Shown: in pieces, positions 32,901-34,452 of the stretch
Position numbering within the stretch: the first letter of the stretch is position 1
Layout of the letters: each line of letters opens with the position of its first letter
Source: Chara braunii
Taxonomy: Eukaryota; Streptophyta; Charophyceae; Charales; Characeae
Assembly (NCBI GenBank): GCA_003427395.1
Contig: BFEA01000413.1
Span: 558,395 to 592,846 of the forward strand
Direction of reading: 5' to 3'
Length of the DNA: 34,452 bases
Notes under the pieces: model-generated
What the model saw: the letters and a program-made list of their open reading frames with translations, nothing else
The model's database searches: none
What the model was told of the DNA's origin: nothing
Translations under genes and position numbers: made by a program

Positions 32901-32980
32901 GTGTGGCAGTGTATATTTCCATGTTCTAGCGGTAGATTCATTCAATTTTGCTCATCCTATCGATGGAAGTACCATGGCCA
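32738..32980. repeat. ~43-bp duplicated flank around a (CT)n(CA)n tract
   Basis: GATTCATTC..TTTTGCTCATCCTAT..ATGGAAGTACCATG occurs at 32738-32779 and again at about 32934-32975 with only a few differences. Between the copies lie (CT)n (32811-32850) and (CA)n (32851-32900). Confidence 0.85.
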
Positions 32981-32985
32981 GTCCA

Positions 32986-33130
32986 GTGATGTAGCTCAGT
33001 GGTTAGAGCACAGGTTGGAAATGCGCATTGTGGTATAAGGTTGCGGGCTAAGAACTCAATTGCACCCTTGCGCATGGACACCGGCAGGGCGTTAGATTGA
33101 CGCTCGGCTGGACATACACTCGCTTCGGCT
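32986..33130 (+). mobile_element. tRNA-derived SINE head or tRNA pseudogene
   Basis: TAGCTCAGTGG (32992-33002) matches the Pol III box A consensus, and the D arm GCTC-AGTGGTTA-GAGC (32994-33009) is perfect. About 37 bp later GGTTGCGGGCT (33039-33049) is a poor box B. There is no credible anticodon or acceptor stem, so it is not a functional tRNA. A SINE head is more likely because non-tRNA sequence continues after it; the 3' limit is a guess. Confidence 0.5.
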
Positions 33131-33925
33131 GACGCATGGTACTATTACAGACACTGCCTGTGCACCACCCAAGGGTTGTTCATGGTGTTGTATGTTGGTT
33201 CTGGGTTGCTTGGGGGTGTGGGTCTAGGGTGGGTGTTCTGTCGATCTCCCCAGTCTGGCATCACACGTTCGTGCCATTTCCGCTAGTCGTTCACATGGTA
33301 GAGTCATACGATTACATGTTACAAGGTCACGGAATCGCGCTTGGTTCGGACCTTGGGGGGGTCCTTGTCCAGCTTACCCCATTCTCTATTCGATATACAC
33401 ACATGATGCTGCCTATACATATCGGTACATTGATTCACAGAGCACACAGTGTCACAGCCTCACAGAGCACACACAGCCTTCGGGCATACACATAACTCGC
33501 GAATTATACATGGCCTACGGGCTACATACACAAGTCTCCACACATAACTGTTGTCTGTACATCTTGATACATAGATACACATACACAGCCTTCGCGTAGA
33601 CACATACATTGCAAACTACACAACTATCAGATTGGGGGGGGTCTAGTATCTGCAATAGGGACAGGTATGGGCCACCGGAGTTCCTACTGATATTCGGATA
33701 AAACTGTCTAGTAGTGGCTATATATAAGGCTTAGACCCTGGGGTCAGGGTAGGGGTATAAGTCGCTCAGGCCAGTCCGAGTTCCGCCTGGCCTTGGGTAA
33801 GCTAGGGGAAGGGCGGTAAGACTGCTTCAATGGGTGCTACCCTGACTGAGACCTAGGGCCCACAGTCTCTTGGGGCCTGTAGTAGATTGTCTGGGCCTGG
33901 CGTCCAAAGTTCGCATTCGACAAGG
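33131..33925. other. no gene seen
   Basis: Short frames only. CACACAGCCTTCGGGC and CACACAGCCTTCGCGT (near 33470 and 33583) and AATTATACATGG-type phrases suggest an old, diverged repeat. A G run lies at 33634-33641. Confidence 0.45.
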
Positions 33926-34057
33926 CTCGTCCGATTCCGCTTCCACCAGGGCTGGGCAACCTATCAGCCCTGGTGCCTATCACTGCTGTTCCTCGTCCGA
34001 TTCCGCTTCCACCAGGGCTGGGCAACCTATCAGCCCTGGTGCCTATCACTGCTGTTC
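33926..34057. repeat. 66-bp perfect tandem duplication with internal hairpin
   Basis: 33926-33991 and 33992-34057 are identical. Each copy carries an 11-bp perfect stem CACCAGGGCTG/CAGCCCTGGTG around a 10-nt loop. Identity implies a very recent duplication or an assembly artefact. Confidence 0.95.
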
Positions 34058-34146
34058 GGGCATATGGAAAATTCTTGTGCCTGTACTGTACGGCTGACGC
34101 CAGGGGTTTTTGGAAACTGCAATCACTGTCAAAGGGGCAAATCAGG

Positions 34147-34331
34147 GTAAGTCGACCGTCGAAGAGGTAAATCGCAAATAAAAGCAAACTTCAGGGGCAT
34201 CTCAAAACTTTTCCCAGTGGATTATCAACATGTATTCTCCATTGACTTCAACTTGCAGATGCCCATACGTACTATGTAAGTCAACCGTCGGACGTCGGAG
34301 GGGTGAATCGCAAATAAATGCAAACTTCAGG
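34147..34331. repeat. diverged ~55-bp direct duplication
   Basis: The phrase GTAAGTCRACCGTCG followed by ATCGCAAATAAA.GCAAACTTCAGG occurs at about 34147-34193 and again at about 34276-34331. The second copy has an extra GACGTCGG segment. Confidence 0.75.
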
Positions 34332-34359
34332 TCCTTAGTAAGTCGTCGTCGCCCATTCG

Positions 34360-34452
34360 TACTATGTTATGTACTATGTATGTACTACTATGTTATATAC
34401 TATGTACGTACTACTATGTTATGTACTATGTACATACTACTATGTTACGTAC
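34360..34452. repeat. 26-bp tandem repeat running off the window
   Basis: Units start at 34360, 34386, 34412 and 34438 (the last cut by the window end), pattern TACTATGTTATRTACTATGTAYRTAC. Each unit contains palindromic GTAC and GTAYRTAC elements. The array is incomplete, so copy number is unknown. Confidence 0.9.

Noticed and set aside
32986-33060. Functional tRNA gene
   Set aside because: The D arm is good, but the anticodon, T and acceptor stems do not form.

Overview
The window looks like nuclear DNA of a green-lineage eukaryote. It has long (CT)n, (GA)n, (CA)n and poly(A)/poly(T) tracts, GT-AG introns, AATAAA signals, a plant-type L1 LINE with a zf-RVT-like C-terminal zinc region, direct repeats that behave like LTRs, and very low density of intact genes. 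A streptophyte such as a charophyte alga or a bryophyte is my best guess; the sequence does not settle the species. Most of the window is transposon-derived.

Layout. 1-611: (CT)n, two long foldback hairpins and paired palindromes. 612-16001: a large LTR-like element. Two direct repeats (612-2239 and 13285-16001) begin TGCTAATGG and end CGCCGACA; they flank about 11 kb that holds only two minus-strand reading frames, a gag-like protein (6197 to 5043) and an unrecognised protein with one internal stop (6997 to 6440). I see no protease, reverse transcriptase, RNase H or integrase, so the element is non-autonomous or gutted. The rest of its interior is non-coding and carries arrayed hairpins. The clearest is a ten-unit series at 10802-11622, in which the loop ATCTTA is nearly constant while the paired arms change together. 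16002-17120: a candidate LTR end with a PBS-like site, then a 54-bp tandem repeat. 17121-18340: non-coding, purine-rich. 18343-19660 and 19894-21918: two lineage-specific protein-coding regions, the second with a well supported intron; both have in-frame stops. 22079-23360: microsatellites and short duplications. 23361-32737: a nearly full-length, decayed L1-type LINE (ORF1, endonuclease/RT ORF2, 3' UTR, 41-nt poly(A)). 32738-34452: a duplicated flank, a tRNA-like SINE head, and 66-bp and 26-bp tandem repeats.

How it fits together: the LINE proteins would have supplied ORF1 RNA binding, endonuclease nicking and reverse transcription, but both reading frames are interrupted. The LTR-like element would depend on another element's Pol. 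The candidate new biology is the family of covarying hairpin repeats inside the LTR-like element, which suggests a conserved RNA or single-stranded DNA fold rather than a protein.
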